Source of the DNA: Candidatus Omnitrophota bacterium
GTDB taxonomy: Bacteria > Omnitrophota > Gorgyraeia > Velamenicoccales > Velamenicoccaceae
NCBI GenBank assembly: GCA_028717105.1
Contig: JAQUOM010000015.1
Span: forward strand, 1 to 23,531
Direction of reading: 5' to 3'
DNA length: 23,531 bases
Shown one piece after another: positions 23,205-23,531 of this stretch. Made by a program: the position numbers and the translations under genes. The notes under the pieces were generated by a model. That model was not told where the DNA came from. It saw nothing but the letters and a program-made list of their open reading frames with translations, and made no database searches. Within the stretch, counting starts at the first letter, position 1; each line of letters opens with the position of its first letter.

Positions 23205-23356
23205 TCCCGCCTATCTTGTGATAATATGGCGGGATCCCGCCCACAATCTTTGAAAACATTTGGCGGCGTAACTCAGTCTGATAGAGTAGTCGGCTCATAC
23301 CCGATTTGTCACTGGTTTAAATCCAGTCGCCGCCACCATTTCTTTTATGGGCGGGA
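23205..23356. mobile_element. 152-bp segment with inverted TCCCGCC/GGCGGGA ends inside the split tRNA
   Basis: The segment begins TCCCGCC and ends GGCGGGA; with flanking bases the inverted ends extend to TTTTCCCGCC and GGCGGGAAAA. Inside are another GGCGGGA (23228-23234), a perfect 14-bp palindrome GGCGGGATCCCGCC (23228-23241), and a complete tRNA (23262-23338). TTTTCCCGCC recurs at 23437-23446. No protein is encoded, so any movement would depend on factors in trans. Calling it mobile is inference from the inverted ends and from its position inside a tRNA T-loop. Confidence 0.4.
23262..23338 (+). tRNA. tRNA with CAT anticodon (Met elongator or Ile2)
   Basis: The 77-nt cloverleaf is complete: acceptor GGCGGCG/CGCCGCC 7/7, D-stem ACTC/GAGT, anticodon stem GTCGG/CCGAT (one G-U) with loop CTCATAC, variable TTGTC, T-stem ACTGG/CCAGT, discriminator A and encoded CCA. 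The first pair is G-C, so it is not an initiator, which normally has an unpaired 1-72 position. The variable region and T-stem (TTGTCACTGG) resemble E. coli tRNA-Ile2, where C34 becomes lysidine, so Ile2 is as likely as elongator Met. The D-loop AGTCTGATA carries A where G19 is expected and the T-loop TTTAAAT carries T where C56 is expected, a compensating A-U swap. Confidence 0.85.
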
Positions 23357-23361
23357 AAATC

Positions 23362-23381
23362 CCTGCCTACCGGCAGGCAGG
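23362..23381. repeat. 20-bp palindrome interrupting the T-stem of the split tRNA
   Basis: The element reads CCTGCCT, A, CCGG, C, AGGCAGG. The 7-bp arms are perfect and the centre has one A/C mismatch. It sits between C361 and CACT of the tRNA 3' strand, numbered from 23000. I have seen similar CCTGCC...GGCAGG palindromes scattered in genomes of uncultivated bacteria, though I cannot name a curated family. Confidence 0.55.
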
Positions 23382-23436
23382 CACTCTCCGCCACCAGATA
23401 TTGTTATAGAGGGCATCGTCATTCGAGCGGCGAAGG

Positions 23437-23506
23437 TTTTCCCGCCAGAGACCGGCGCGATTTCACCGGATGGGACATCAAGGTGCTCAAAAATCCACTC
23501 TCCGCC
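23437..23506 (+). pseudogene. Third tRNA remnant with the same insertion point
   Basis: AAATCCACTCTCCGCC at 23491-23506 is the uninterrupted version of the 3' end of the split tRNA (T-loop, T-stem, acceptor). It is followed by A but not by CCA. At 23435-23446, GGTTTTCCCGCC repeats the junction found at 23200-23211. This suggests another CAT tRNA interrupted at the T-loop, or decayed copies. The 5' part upstream (TTATAGAGGGCATCGTCATT) resembles the D-arm and anticodon region only weakly. The window ends shortly after. Confidence 0.4.
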
Positions 23507-23531
23507 ATATCAGGCGTTATGGTGTTCCGCT

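Larger units (their letters stand above)
23148..23396 (+). pseudogene. CAT-anticodon tRNA split in its T-arm by two insertions
   Basis: Bases 23148-23204 read as a tRNA up to the T-loop: acceptor GGCGGAG, D-stem GCTC/GAGC, anticodon stem CGCGG/CCGCT with loop CTCATAC (one mismatch at the stem base), variable TGGTC, T-stem GGTGG and the loop start TTT. The matching 3' end, AAAT C at 23357-23361 and CACT CTCCGCC ACCA at 23382-23396, appears only after a 152-bp segment (23205-23356) and a 20-bp palindrome (23362-23381). Joined, these parts give 77 nt with a 7/7 acceptor stem, T-stem GGTGG/CCACT (one G-U) and T-loop TTTAAAT. That is the same length and T-loop as the intact tRNA inside the segment. 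The gene is probably inactive unless the inserts are removed from the RNA. Two separately decayed genes, or misassembly, are alternatives. Confidence 0.6.

Noticed and set aside
23205..23356. Group I or group II intron in the split tRNA
   Set aside because: At 152 bp with a full tRNA inside, it lacks room for a ribozyme core, and no P3-P7 or domain V-like pairing was recognised.
23098..23531. CRISPR array from the repeated CCCGCC motifs
   Set aside because: The motifs alternate in orientation, are only 7-10 bp long, and have irregular spacing; no cas gene is present.

Overview
The window is a 23.5 kb stretch of bacterial chromosome with every recognisable gene on the plus strand. It mixes housekeeping genes with an acetyl-CoA (Wood-Ljungdahl) pathway operon. 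The gene content suggests an uncultivated anaerobic, Gram-negative-type bacterium, and my best guess is Candidatus Omnitrophota (OP3): SecDF as one chain, a SurA-like periplasmic chaperone, a bactofilin, GatCAB for indirect tRNA amidation, nickel-pincer cofactor genes and corrinoid iron-sulfur protein genes. That placement is inference from gene content, not from a marker-gene comparison.

Layout. (1) 1-2503: the 3' end of yajC, then a fused secDF. (2) 2546-4441: an unusually short Mfd-like translocase that lacks the UvrA-binding half and the C-terminal domain. (3) 4543-7216: a surA-like chaperone, pdxA and rsmA, joined by ATGA overlaps. (4) 7266-10688: gatC, gatA and gatB; gatA and gatB are separated by about 250 bp of degenerate 8-bp repeats and inverted repeats. 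(5) 10685-12885: a C-terminal processing protease and a YibQ-type divergent polysaccharide deacetylase, both coupled to gatB. (6) 12931-15252: tsaD, mgtC-like, a bactofilin fused to an excisionase-type helix-turn-helix, and a 100-residue protein with the same helix-turn-helix plus a C-terminal membrane anchor. (7) 15249-23097: larB, larC, acsC, a RACo-type corrinoid activator, cooC/acsF, acsD and acsE, with almost no spacing from the membrane HTH gene to acsC. (8) 23098-23531: a tRNA and repeat zone.

How the genes work together. AcsE moves the methyl group of methyltetrahydrofolate to the cobalt of the AcsC/AcsD corrinoid protein, the RACo-type ATPase rescues oxidised Co(II), and CooC/AcsF matures the nickel centre of CODH/ACS. 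The CODH/ACS genes themselves (acsA, acsB) are not in the window. LarB and LarC make another nickel cofactor, and their position directly in front of acsC makes this a nickel-centred operon.

Most unusual points. A CAT-anticodon tRNA gene at 23148-23396 appears to be split inside its T-arm by a 152-bp segment, with TCCCGCC/GGCGGGA ends, that carries a second complete CAT tRNA. A 20-bp palindrome interrupts the same T-arm. Removing both restores a 77-nt tRNA. The bactofilin-HTH and membrane-HTH pair, the minimal Mfd and the larBC-acs linkage also merit attention. The tRNA zone is at the window end and repeat-rich, so an assembly artefact must be excluded first.
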